This document shows, in pieces, positions 8,805-16,473 of a stretch of 64,000 nt of DNA. The translations under genes were made by a program, and so were the position numbers. Under the pieces are notes generated by a model. That model saw only the letters and a program-made list of their open reading frames with translations. It had not been told where the DNA came from and did no database searches. The DNA is from Microcella frigidaquae (GTDB lineage: Bacteria > Actinomycetota > Actinomycetes > Actinomycetales > Microbacteriaceae), in the NCBI RefSeq assembly GCF_014200395.1, contig NZ_JACHBS010000001.1, forward strand, positions 434,001-498,000, given 5' to 3'. Numbering within the stretch: the stretch's first letter is position 1; every line of letters starts with the position of its first letter.

Positions 8805-9762
8805 CGCGCGGGTCGAAGCGCGAACGATCGACGTGAAGCCTCAATACATCGGGTCTGCTGTAGTGCCCTGCCACATCGAGATCAGTGTGGGCTTCGTCGA
8901 CCAGGTCGAGATCGATCTCAGCCTTGATGATTTCGGCACGCCCGCGCACCGGCTCGACAAGCCATGTGCCATCAGGCGACGCGATCGACGAACCACCGTC
9001 GAAAAGTACGTCACCCTCTGAGTGCGGGCCGACCCCTTTTCGATAGGCATCAACCAACTCGCTCGGAAGGTCTGCAGAGGTGAGATACAACGCCGCTGAC
9101 ACCACGAAACACCCGCCCTCGAGAGCGTACGACCGCGCGGCGACCTCGTGCGTGTCGGTCATGTCGGGCCACACCGCGACATGAATCTGTTCGCCCTGTT
9201 CATGAAGCGCGTGGCGTGCGAGGGGCATCCAATGCTCCCAGCAAATCAAGCCACCCACACGACCCGCGGGCGTGTCTACCGAACGCAACCCGGCGCCGTC
9301 TCCCGCACCCCACACGATGCGTTCAGTGTGCGTCGGCACGAGCTTGCGATGAAGGTTAGCCAACCGGCCTTCTGGATCGATCGTCGCCAAGCTGTTGTAG
9401 AGGGTTCCGCCATTGCGCGAGCGCTCGTTGAGACCGAGAACGACAGCCGAAGAGGCTCTGCGGGCCGCGTGACGAATCGGGCCCAGTGCGTCATTCAGGT
9501 CGTCAGCGGCACCCAGCACTGGGCTCTCACGCAACAGTCGGCCGTACCAGTGTTTGCCTTCGGGGTCACCCCACCCCGCCATGCCGAAGACCCACGCCGG
9601 ATACCCCGTGAGCCACGTTTCGGGAAAGACAATGAGATCGGCATTCGCTGCTTCGTCGATCGCGCTCACAGCGCGGTCGATGGACTCTGCGAGGTTGAGA
9701 ACTGCAGGCGGGCGCTGAACGATTGCGATCGTTCGACGCCCGCCCTGCACAACATTCGTCAT
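8782..9762 (-). CDS. Nitrilase (carbon-nitrogen hydrolase superfamily, branch 1)
   Basis: It hydrolyses a nitrile to the carboxylic acid and ammonia through a cysteine thioester. In 326 residues the full triad is visible: E48 (FPETWLTGYP), K140 (HRKLVPTHTERIVWG) and C174 (GGLICWEHWMPLAR). The CWEHWMP sequence is that of true nitrilases rather than of N-carbamoylputrescine amidases, which carry CWDQW. The start ATG overlaps the stop of the upstream permease gene (ATGA), so the two are co-translated. Its place next to a ureohydrolase and an NCS1 importer suggests a nitrogen-scavenging pathway for a nitrile-containing compound. Family confidence is high; the substrate is unknown. Confidence 0.9.
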   Translation of the reverse strand: MTNVVQGGRRTIAIVQRPPAVLNLAESIDRAVSAIDEAANADLIVFPETWLTGYPAWVFGMAGWGDPEGKHWYGRLLRESPVLGAADDLNDALGPIRHAARRASSAVVLGLNERSRNGGTLYNSLATIDPEGRLANLHRKLVPTHTERIVWGAGDGAGLRSVDTPAGRVGGLICWEHWMPLARHALHEQGEQIHVAVWPDMTDTHEVAARSYALEGGCFVVSAALYLTSADLPSELVDAYRKGVGPHSEGDVLFDGGSSIASPDGTWLVEPVRGRAEIIKAEIDLDLVDEAHTDLDVAGHYSRPDVLRLHVDRSRFDPRGDTDDDR

Positions 9763-11177
9763 TCGGCGACTGTTCCCTCGAGTTCACGTTCGCTCGCCCG
9801 GCGCGCCTCGGCCTCGGCCTCGTGGTCGATTCCCCGTGCAAGCAGCAAATATGCGACACCGGACACGACCAGACCGATTGCGAACGAGAAGTCTGCGCCG
9901 TCGACCAAGACCGCAATCGAGCCCTCCCATACGCCAGGGAGATAGACGAACGGCACCATCGACACCAAGCCCAAGAAGTAGGCGGTGAGGCCGCGCCACG
10001 ACCAGCGGCCATAGATGCCGTCTGACCGGAAGATCTCGGTGATCGCATACTTGCCGCGACGAACCCAGTAGAAGTCAACAAGGTTGACGGCAGTCCACGG
10101 CACGAGGAAGTACAGCATCAGGATCACGAAGTTGTTGACCGCGCCGAGAAGGTCGTCAGGCAGGATGAGCGCGACGACGAGCACGGCGAGCCCGATGACG
10201 ACGAGACCAACCACCCGAGTGGTGCGCGTTTTCGGCACAGATTTGAACGAGTCGACGGCGCTCACGCTAGTCAGCATGGCGCCATACATATTGACGCTCA
10301 TGATTGACAGGTTAGCGACCGTGGCGATGAGAACCACGATGATTCCGAAGCCCACGAAGAAGTTGTCTCCGACGATGTTGAGCGCTTCAACAGCGTCGAC
10401 TCCGGGCAGGCGGCTCGAGATTAGTGCACCGAGACTCATCATCCACACCGCCGACGCCGCGGCGCCGATGTAAGTGAAGAAGATTAGCCTGGGCGCAGAG
10501 GAGTTGGCCGGCAGGTATCTCGAGTAATCAGAGACATAGACGGCGTAGCTGATGTTGTAGCCGGCGGCGAGCGAGAACTGAACGAGGAATGCGTTGAGAT
10601 TCCAGCCACCCGCCTCGATACCGACCGGCGCAGGGAGCGTCGTGAGAGCCACAATTGTGACGACTGCGAACGACACCACGACGAAGTAGACCAACCATCG
10701 CTGGATGAAATGCAACAGGTGGTGGCCGAACACCGCGATGAGCACACCGGCGATGGTCACCACTGGGTACCAGAACGCCTTCTCGGCAGGGAGGATGAGC
10801 CCGAGCCCCTCTGCGGCGAGCACGACATTGAACACCGAGAAGCCCACGTACACGAAGACCGTCGCGAGGAATGGCACGACCGCGCCGCGGCTGCCGAACT
10901 GCGCCCTCGACTGGATCATTTGGGGTAGCCCCATGCGCGGCCCTTGGTTGGCGTGGAACGCCATAAAGAAGGTGCCGAAACACGCGCCCAGAAGAATGGC
11001 CAAGAACGAGAACCCGACCGAGAGGCCGATCTGGGGGCCAATGAAGCCGACCACCATTGTCGGAAGTACGAAGTTGCCGGTGAACCAGAACGGTGCCTGG
11101 TGCCAGAGCTTTCCGCGACGCTCTGACCATGGAATGTAGTCAATAGATCTGCGTTCGATGACGGGAGTTTCAGACAT
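9759..11177 (-). CDS. NCS1-family nucleobase/cation symporter (CodB-like permease)
   Basis: This 472-residue inner-membrane transporter has about twelve hydrophobic segments. Its N-terminus is typical of NCS1 permeases (IDYIPWSERRGKLWHQAPFWFTGNF), with the helix-1 region followed by the NQGPRMGLPQMIQSRAQFGSRG signature around residues 78-99. NCS1 carriers import cytosine, allantoin, hydantoins and related small nitrogen compounds with Na+ or H+. It sits between the ureohydrolase (39-nt gap) and the nitrilase (4-bp overlap), so it probably imports the substrate of one or both enzymes. The actual ligand cannot be deduced from sequence. Confidence 0.9.
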   Translation of the reverse strand: MSETPVIERRSIDYIPWSERRGKLWHQAPFWFTGNFVLPTMVVGFIGPQIGLSVGFSFLAILLGACFGTFFMAFHANQGPRMGLPQMIQSRAQFGSRGAVVPFLATVFVYVGFSVFNVVLAAEGLGLILPAEKAFWYPVVTIAGVLIAVFGHHLLHFIQRWLVYFVVVSFAVVTIVALTTLPAPVGIEAGGWNLNAFLVQFSLAAGYNISYAVYVSDYSRYLPANSSAPRLIFFTYIGAAASAVWMMSLGALISSRLPGVDAVEALNIVGDNFFVGFGIIVVLIATVANLSIMSVNMYGAMLTSVSAVDSFKSVPKTRTTRVVGLVVIGLAVLVVALILPDDLLGAVNNFVILMLYFLVPWTAVNLVDFYWVRRGKYAITEIFRSDGIYGRWSWRGLTAYFLGLVSMVPFVYLPGVWEGSIAVLVDGADFSFAIGLVVSGVAYLLLARGIDHEAEAEARRASERELEGTVAE

Positions 11178-11216
11178 CTTTATCTCTCCTCGGGGTGTCG
11201 AAGGGGGTGTTGCGGT

Positions 11217-12149
11217 CTAGTGTGTTGAGGCCATCGCAGTGATGAGTTCATACATGACGTGCGCAGCGGCGATGCCCGTGATCTGAGCGTGGTCATAGGC
11301 GGGAGCCACCTCGACAAGGTCTGCGCCGACCACATGGTGCTCGCGGAAGGCTCGAATGAACTCCAACATCTCGCGGCTGGTGAGCCCTCCGGCCTCAGGA
11401 GTTCCTGTTCCTGGCGCGTGCGCAGGGTCAAGCACATCGATGTCAACCGAGACATACGTGGGGCGGTCGCCGATGCGTTCGTGAAGCCGATCGATCGCCG
11501 CGGCAAGGCCATGTCGTTCTACTTCATGTGCAGCGATGATCGAGAAGCCGAGCTGCGCGTCATCGCTGAGATCACCCTTGCCGTACAACGGGCCTCGAAT
11601 GCCGACGTGAAGGCTTCCCGTCATGTCGATCAGACCTTCTTCGGCCGCGCGTCGAAACGGAGTGCCGTGGGTGACCGGAGCATCGAAGTAGGTTTGCCAG
11701 GTGTCGAGGTGCGCGTCGAAGTGAACTACCGCGAGCGGCCCATGCTTCTTCGCCGCCGACCGCAGCAGGGGCAGTGCGATCGTGTGGTCGCCGCCGATCG
11801 TGACGAGGCGGGCGCCATCAGAGGTTAAGTCGTCAGCTCGAGCTTCGATCTCTCGCACAGCGTCATCGATTGAGAAGGGGCTCACCGAAATGTCGCCGGC
11901 GTCGGCCACCTGGCAGACCTCGAACGGTGACACGTCGACCACCGGGTTGTATGGGCGAAGAAGACGCGAGGACTCACGCACGTGCCCCGGTCCGAAACGG
12001 GCACCCGGTCGATAGCTGACTCCCGAGTCGAAAGGCACGCCCACAACCACAATGTCAGCCCGCTGAACCTCGTCAAGGCGAGGGAGCAAAGCGAACGTGG
12101 CAGCACCCGCGTAGCGCGGGGTTCGGCTTGAATCTCGCGGACCGATCAT
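11217..12149 (-). CDS. Ureohydrolase of the agmatinase/guanidino-acid hydrolase family
   Basis: It releases urea from a guanidino compound using a binuclear metal centre. The 310-residue protein has all metal ligands: H122 (GGDHTI), D145, H147 and D149 (DAHLDT), and D236 and D238 ([19 protein letters not shown]). The ATG at 12149 was chosen because AAGGAGG lies 10 nt upstream; the longer open frame runs back through the divergent promoter. It is the first gene of the operon with the permease, nitrilase and membrane protein. Agmatine, guanidinobutyrate, guanidinopropionate or guanidine itself are all possible substrates. No nickel-chaperone genes like those of the guanidine hydrolase GdmH are nearby. 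Confidence 0.9.
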   Translation of the reverse strand: MIGPRDSSRTPRYAGAATFALLPRLDEVQRADIVVVGVPFDSGVSYRPGARFGPGHVRESSRLLRPYNPVVDVSPFEVCQVADAGDISVSPFSIDDAVREIEARADDLTSDGARLVTIGGDHTIALPLLRSAAKKHGPLAVVHFDAHLDTWQTYFDAPVTHGTPFRRAAEEGLIDMTGSLHVGIRGPLYGKGDLSDDAQLGFSIIAAHEVERHGLAAAIDRLHERIGDRPTYVSVDIDVLDPAHAPGTGTPEAGGLTSREMLEFIRAFREHHVVGADLVEVAPAYDHAQITGIAAAHVMYELITAMASTH

Positions 12150-12180
12150 GCTCGAGTGACCTCCTTGTCGTGCGAGTTGT

Positions 12181-12230
12181 ACCCTACGCGCATAGTTGTC
12201 TGTTGCGCAACTTCTGATTCTTAATAGGTT
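12181..12230. promoter_or_regulatory. Divergent promoter pair sharing a palindromic -35 region
   Basis: A ttgcgcaa palindrome at 12203-12210 can serve as -35 on both strands. Rightward, TTGCGC, 16 nt, then TAGGTT (12225-12230) faces the regulator gene. Leftward, TTGCGC (complement of 12205-12210), 18 nt, then TAGGGT (complement of 12181-12186) faces the ureohydrolase operon. An imperfectly spaced inverted pair agttg/caact (12194-12198 and 12208-12212) overlaps it and could be the regulator's operator. Predicted by eye only. Confidence 0.5.
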
Positions 12231-12249
12231 ACTCAGTAGACTGCATGCC

Positions 12250-12834
12250 ATGCGCGCTGTTCCCCCGTCACCACAGACCGGGCCTATCTCTATTGGCCCA
12301 AAACTGCGCGCCACGCGACTCGCGCAAGGGCTCACGATTGAACAGCTTGCCGAGGCGACGAAGCTGACCAAAGGGTTCATCAGTCGTATCGAACGAGACG
12401 AGACCTCGCCGAGTGTCGCCACCCTCGTCATGCTGTGTCAGGTGCTGTCGCTGCCGGTCGGCTCACTCTTCACTGCACCGGAACACGAAGTCATTCACCT
12501 TGACGACGCCCCCGCAATCAACTTCGGAGGCTCACTCGTCGACGATCGCCTTCTCACGCCACGCGCCGAAGGCGAGATTCAGCTTCTGCGGTCGACGCTG
12601 CAAGCGGGCGCGAGCGGAGGCGACGACTTCTACACCATGTCATGCAAGACCGAAGTGCTTCACGTCTTGCGAGGGCACATCACCCTGCGGTTTCCGCAAT
12701 ACGACGTGCACCTTGCACCCGGAGACAGTGTGACCTTCTCTGGACACCAGCCCCACACCTGGCGAAACGAAAACGACGAAGAAGCAGAGGTCTTGTGGGC
12801 GCTCGTGCCGGCAGCCTGGAGTGGCTCGAGCTAG
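12250..12834 (+). CDS. XRE-cupin transcriptional regulator
   Basis: This 194-residue protein joins an N-terminal XRE helix-turn-helix (about residues 17-70; [31 protein letters not shown]) to a C-terminal cupin_2 sensor barrel (about 115-188; [14 protein letters not shown] ... [17 protein letters not shown]). The ATG at 12250 is preferred over an in-frame start at 12196, which would lie upstream of the predicted promoter -10. It is transcribed divergently from the ureohydrolase operon across a 100-bp gap, the usual layout for a local regulator. XRE-cupin proteins commonly control amino-acid and polyamine catabolism, which suits the neighbouring guanidino-compound enzyme. Ligand unknown. Confidence 0.88.
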   Translation: MRAVPPSPQTGPISIGPKLRATRLAQGLTIEQLAEATKLTKGFISRIERDETSPSVATLVMLCQVLSLPVGSLFTAPEHEVIHLDDAPAINFGGSLVDDRLLTPRAEGEIQLLRSTLQAGASGGDDFYTMSCKTEVLHVLRGHITLRFPQYDVHLAPGDSVTFSGHQPHTWRNENDEEAEVLWALVPAAWSGSS

Positions 12835-12844
12835 CTAGACACTG

Positions 12845-14116
12845 TCACGTCGATGCGGTGCTGGAGGAAGCGGCGCACTGGGTCGGAGGGGGCGAGCTCA
12901 GGGCTCGACGGTAGTGCGGCAGAGCATCCTGGGGGCGGCCTGAGCGGCGGAGCAGGTCGGCGCGAGTCGCGTGAAGCAGGTGGTACTCCCCCAACTGCGC
13001 GTCGAGCTCGAGGGTGTCGAGGAGGGCGAGGCCCGCATCCGGACCCTCAGAAAAGGCCACGGCGATCGCTCGGTTGAGGTCGACGATGGGCGACGGCGCC
13101 ACCTGGCTGAGGTGGGCGTAGAGGGTGGCGATGCGGGCGAAGTTCGTCGCCGCAGCCGTCGGGGCGGTCGCGTGCTCGGCGGCGATCTGGGCCTGCAGCA
13201 GGTAGGGGCCGGGCGGGGTGCCGAGGTGCTGGAGGGTGTGCTCGGCTGCGGCGAGCATCCGAGAGGCTTCGGTGATTGCATCGGCGTTCCAGCGGGAGCG
13301 GTCTTGGTGTTCGAGCAGCACGAGGTCTCCGGCGGCGTCGAGGCGCGTGGCTGCGCGCGAGTGCTGGAAGAGCTCGAGGGCGAGCAGGGCCAGCACTTCG
13401 GGCTGCTGCGGCATGAGTTGGGCCACGAGACGCGTGAGGCGGATCGCCTCGTCGGCGAGGACGGGGCGGATGAGGTCGGATCCGCTGCCGGAGGAGTAGC
13501 CCTCGGTGAAAAGCAGGTAGAGCACGGCGAGCACTCCGGCGATGCGCTCGGGCAGCAGGCGCGGGGGCGGCACGCGGTAGGGGATGTTCGCGCTGCGGAT
13601 CTTCGCGCGCGTGCGCACCAAGCGCTTCTGCATGGTCTGCTCGCTCACCAGGAAGACGTGCGCGGTCTCGGCGACGCTCAAGCCCAGCACGGTGCGGAGG
13701 GTGAGGGCGATGCGGTTCTCCATGGCGAGAGCCGGGTGGCAGCAGGTGAAGATGAGACGGAGGCGGTCGTTGTCGAAGGTGTCGATCACGTCTGCCTCCT
13801 CTTCCTCTGTCTCTTGCTCCGGTGGGGGTTCGTGGGCGGCGCGCTCGGTCGCCCGCTGCTCAGCCAGGGCCTTGCGCAGCAGGTCAATCGCGCGGTTCTT
13901 CGCCGCCGTCGTCAGCCAGGCGGCGGGGTTGTCGGGGATTCCGCGCACGGGCCAAGTCGTCAGGGCGCGGGTGACGGCGTCGTGGAAGCAGTCCTCCGCG
14001 AGATCCCAGTCGCAGGTCGTGCGGATCAAAGTCGCCACGATGCGCAGGCGCTCGGACGCGACGACCTCGGCGAGAGCTGCGCTCGCTTCGGTCGCCGCGG
14101 GCGTGGGGTTGGGCAT
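12845..14116 (-). CDS. ECF42-type RNA polymerase sigma factor with C-terminal helical (TPR-like) region
   Basis: An extracytoplasmic-function sigma factor of the DUF6596 class, 423 codons as read. Sigma region 2 spans about residues 20-90 (DWDLAEDCFHDAVTRAL; AAWLTTAAKNRAIDLLRK). Region 4 spans about 120-175 (LRTVLGLSVAETAHVFLVSEQTMQKRLVRTRAKI). A long C-terminal helical domain follows, as in ECF42 proteins. It lies 28 nt downstream of a DGPF/YCII protein gene, the known ECF42 partner. The last ~14 codons are out of register: the family-like ending PSDPVRRFLQHRID appears only if one base of a 5-G run (plus strand, about 12887-12891) is skipped, giving a stop at 12831. The same run occurs in the left remnant. 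Confidence 0.88.
   Translation of the reverse strand: MPNPTPAATEASAALAEVVASERLRIVATLIRTTCDWDLAEDCFHDAVTRALTTWPVRGIPDNPAAWLTTAAKNRAIDLLRKALAEQRATERAAHEPPPEQETEEEEADVIDTFDNDRLRLIFTCCHPALAMENRIALTLRTVLGLSVAETAHVFLVSEQTMQKRLVRTRAKIRSANIPYRVPPPRLLPERIAGVLAVLYLLFTEGYSSGSGSDLIRPVLADEAIRLTRLVAQLMPQQPEVLALLALELFQHSRAATRLDAAGDLVLLEHQDRSRWNADAITEASRMLAAAEHTLQHLGTPPGPYLLQAQIAAEHATAPTAAATNFARIATLYAHLSQVAPSPIVDLNRAIAVAFSEGPDAGLALLDTLELDAQLGEYHLLHATRADLLRRSGRPQDALPHYRRALSSPPPTQCAASSSTAST
12852..13470 (-). repeat. Right copy of the ~619-bp direct repeat (partner 7641-8259)
   Basis: This copy is the 3' part of the nearly complete sigma factor gene. Homology to the left copy stops on one side just past the codons for the C-terminus, close to the end of the XRE-cupin gene, and on the other inside the helical domain coding region. 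Confidence 0.9.
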
Positions 14117-14144
14117 CCGGAGCCGTGTGCTTCTGGGTGCCGGG

Positions 14145-14480
14145 CTACTCGTCGAACGGCCAGGCCGGGCGCACCTCGACGCGGCCGAAGCGGGCCATCG
14201 GGTGAGCCGCCGCGATCTCGAGAGCGTCGTCGAGGTTGTCGACCTCGATGACGTCGAAGCCGGCGATCCACTCTTTCGACTCGGTGAACGGGCCGTCGGT
14301 GAGGATCGTCTTTCCGTCGCGGACCGTGACCGTCGTCGCGTCGGACGGCGGGCGCAGGCGGTTGCCGACGACGGAGGCGCCGCGGGCCACGAGGTCGGCC
14401 ACCCACTCTTCGATGTTGTCCTCCTCCGGGACGTAGGTGGGGGCGGCGGGGTCGCTGATGATGAGCAGGAGGTACTGCAT
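14145..14480 (-). CDS. DGPF/YCII-domain protein, partner of the ECF42 sigma factor
   Basis: This 111-residue ferredoxin-like-fold protein carries the name-giving DGPF motif (LTDGPFTESKEWIAGF, about residues 60-75) and a YCII-type ending (HPMARFGRVEVRPAW). DGPF proteins are the conserved neighbours of ECF42 sigma factors, where their role is not settled; they have no transmembrane segment or anti-sigma domain. It lies directly upstream of the sigma gene on the same strand and is probably the first gene of the pair. Its function beyond this association is unknown. Confidence 0.88.
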   Translation of the reverse strand: MQYLLLIISDPAAPTYVPEEDNIEEWVADLVARGASVVGNRLRPPSDATTVTVRDGKTILTDGPFTESKEWIAGFDVIEVDNLDDALEIAAAHPMARFGRVEVRPAWPFDE

Positions 14481-14566
14481 GGTCGTGGCTGCCTTCCGTT
14501 CGTTGAGGGTGATTACACCAGGACGACGAGCGAAGAGCGAGAGGGAGGACAGGGAGGCGAAACCAG

Positions 14567-14977
14567 TTAGGAGAAGAGTTTGAGGGTCACGAGACCGCGG
14601 GCAGTGACGCTGACAACGTAGGGGCCCGCCTGGCCCTGCGCGCGGCGAGCGATCACGGGCTGTTGGTCGATGAACCGTTGCGCCTTCTGCGGACCCGTGA
14701 GCTGGCTGCTGCCGAGGGCGAACACCCGTGCCCCTGACTCGACAACCGCTTGTGCCTCGAGCGGACGCTTCGCGATCGCCTTATCGCCGGTGAGAAGCAC
14801 TTCGCCCTCTGCGGTCGCGTCGGTGATCCAGTCAATGTCGGCGAGGGACTGCGCTGTCAGATTGCCGTAGCGCTCTCGCATGCTCACGACGACCCAGCCG
14901 GCAGCCCGAAGCGCTTCAGGAACGACGTGATCACCCAGGCTGCGGTCAGTGAAGAACCGCACGCCCATGTCTTCCAC
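14567..14977 (-). CDS. PIN-like ribonuclease toxin, VapC45-like
   Basis: A 136-residue PIN-like domain protein (VRFFTDRSLGDHVVPEALRAAGWVVVSM; acidic residues in TDRSL, ADIDWI and LTGDKAI are candidate metal ligands). Length and the gene order, with a 221-residue DUF433-bearing partner immediately upstream, match the Mycobacterium tuberculosis VapBC45 pair (138 and 239 residues). Toxins of this type are expected to cleave RNA. The start at 14977 is 2 nt past the antitoxin stop; an internal ATG at 14968 is an alternative. RNA target unknown. Confidence 0.8.
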   Translation of the reverse strand: MEDMGVRFFTDRSLGDHVVPEALRAAGWVVVSMRERYGNLTAQSLADIDWITDATAEGEVLLTGDKAIAKRPLEAQAVVESGARVFALGSSQLTGPQKAQRFIDQQPVIARRAQGQAGPYVVSVTARGLVTLKLFS

Positions 14978-14979
14978 GC

Positions 14980-15645
14980 TCAGGCGGCCGACAGCGCCAG
15001 TCGGGAAACGGTTTCGGTCGGAAGACTGAAGTCTGCAGCGACCTCCGCAATCGACTCCCCCGCCGAAATGCGGTCGATCACATCGCCCACCCGTACTCCG
15101 AAGTTTGACAACGTCGGTTGCCCGAAGTTGATGTGGGGATCGATCGTGATGTCCGCACCGTCGGCTCTCAGAATGCTGAGATGGGCAATAAAGCCGTCGC
15201 GGTAATCGACACGCTTGAGATGCTCACGAACGATCTCGCCGAAGCTGGCCTGGCCGTTCCGCAGCACGACGAGTCGGTTGTCGTCGAACATGCCGTCGTT
15301 TCGCCGGAGGTCCCACAGGATCTCCGCACCGTCGGTCTTCAGGCGGTCACTCGCCAGAGCGTGCTCGACACCGATCTCGGTTCGAAGGGTCTCGAGTGCC
15401 GGGCGGATGCGCGACACCGGCACACCCGCCCGCGTGAAGGCACGTACGATCCAGGCTTCCGCGAGACCGACGAACGGAACGGTGTAGCCGCGACCAGGGC
15501 GGGATGTTGTGATGAAGCTCGGCATTCTCGTGCCGGCCGGAGTCGAGTAGCCGGAAGCCCACGTGTTGAACGTCGACTGAGGCATGCCGATGAGTCGAGT
15601 TGCTTCCGTCTGGGTGTAGAGCGGCGTCAAGTAGAGCGTGTCCAC
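14980..15645 (-). CDS. DUF433-containing antitoxin, VapB45-like
   Basis: This 221-residue protein begins with a MerR-like helix-turn-helix-type segment (LYTQTEATRLIGMPQSTFNTWASG, about residues 9-32). It ends with a DUF433 domain (about 165-215; ITIDPHINFGQPTLSNFGVRVGDVIDRISAGESIAEVAADF). This is the architecture of VapB45-type antitoxins. It precedes the toxin gene with a 2-nt gap, the usual antitoxin-first order, and probably autoregulates the operon from the roughly 250-bp region upstream. Confidence is high for family and pairing, lower for exact orthology. Confidence 0.8.
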   Translation of the reverse strand: MDTLYLTPLYTQTEATRLIGMPQSTFNTWASGYSTPAGTRMPSFITTSRPGRGYTVPFVGLAEAWIVRAFTRAGVPVSRIRPALETLRTEIGVEHALASDRLKTDGAEILWDLRRNDGMFDDNRLVVLRNGQASFGEIVREHLKRVDYRDGFIAHLSILRADGADITIDPHINFGQPTLSNFGVRVGDVIDRISAGESIAEVAADFSLPTETVSRLALSAA

Positions 15646-15889
15646 AGTCAGCCTCCTCTCGCTCTCGAGTCAGGGTAATGGGTCGAAGTCGGGATCGACG
15701 GGAGACTCGGTGGAGTGTGGGGATCGCCTGTTCGACTGCTCGCGGCGGCGAGCGGTGCTCGCTGCCGGGTGCCGCCTGGCAGGTTCGATTTGTCCCCAGC
15801 GGCTCCCCCAAACGCTGCTTCGCAGCGCTCGGGGCCCCTCGCGCGCTGTGGGCCCACCTGCTCGCAGGTGCACCCTTCTCTGCCCGGGG

Positions 15890-15931
15890 AAATGAATTGA
15901 GGGGTTCTCTTTGAGAACCCCTCAATTCATT

Positions 15932-15932
<1 letters not shown>
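15890..15932 (-). terminator. Perfect 20-bp hairpin abutting the 3' end of tRNA-Pro
   Basis: Arms at 15890-15909 and 15913-15932 are exact reverse complements around a 3-nt loop. The right arm touches the first base of the tRNA CCA end. On the tRNA strand the stem is followed by attt and a C-run, so it could terminate or process the tRNA transcript. Its length and perfection are unusual for an ordinary terminator. Confidence 0.6.
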
Positions 15933-16008
<76 letters not shown>

Positions 16009-16143
16009 TGGCCGCGGTGAGACGCGGGCACGAAGAGAGAGTCTAGCGGGTTGGGGCGGTGGGGTGATGCACGTCGAGGGGCGGGGAGGGAGCATCCGGA
16101 GCGGTGATTGCTTTTTCAGGCATTGGCGCGCAAAATGGGGCTA

Positions 16144-16467
16144 ATGAGTGAAAAAACAGGCGCGATGCTGACGCTCGACGAGTGGGAGGGTCGAGTGGGT
16201 GATGCCGTGCGCCGGCTGCGGATCGAGGCGGGGTACGACCAGGCGGGGCTCGCCGAGCGGGCGAACGTGTCGCGGTCGGCGGTGCAGGGGCTCGAGCAGG
16301 GGCGCGGGTCGCGGCTGCACACGCTGCTCGCGGTGCTGCGGGCGCTCGATCGCCTCGACGTGCTCGACGCGCTGCTGCCGCCCGAGGGGCCCACGCCGCT
16401 CGAGGCACTCGCGGCGGCACGGCGCGCGACGGCAGCACCGAAGCGTGCCCGACGAGTGGGAGGCTGA
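16144..16467 (+). CDS. XRE-type antitoxin, HipB-like
   Basis: A 107-residue helix-turn-helix protein from the ATG at 16144; starts at 16108 (TTG) and 16135 (ATG) are also in frame and none has a clear ribosome binding site. The HTH covers about residues 11-65 (VGDAVRRLRIEAGYDQAGLAERANVSRSAVQGLEQGRG). The tail is basic and disordered. It lies 6 nt before a HipA-like kinase gene, the standard hipBA arrangement, so it should bind the operon promoter and neutralise HipA. Confidence 0.83.
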   Translation: MSEKTGAMLTLDEWEGRVGDAVRRLRIEAGYDQAGLAERANVSRSAVQGLEQGRGSRLHTLLAVLRALDRLDVLDALLPPEGPTPLEALAAARRATAAPKRARRVGG

Positions 16468-16473
16468 GCCGCG

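Noticed and set aside
12149..12250. Guanidine riboswitch upstream of the ureohydrolase gene
   Set aside because: The leader is short, and I see no paired ACGR-loop hairpins or ykkC-type core; control by the XRE-cupin protein is simpler.
12971..14251. 426-codon plus-strand frame opposite the sigma factor gene
   Set aside because: Highly repetitive arginine/glycine/glutamate composition and full overlap with the sigma factor gene mark it as an antisense shadow.
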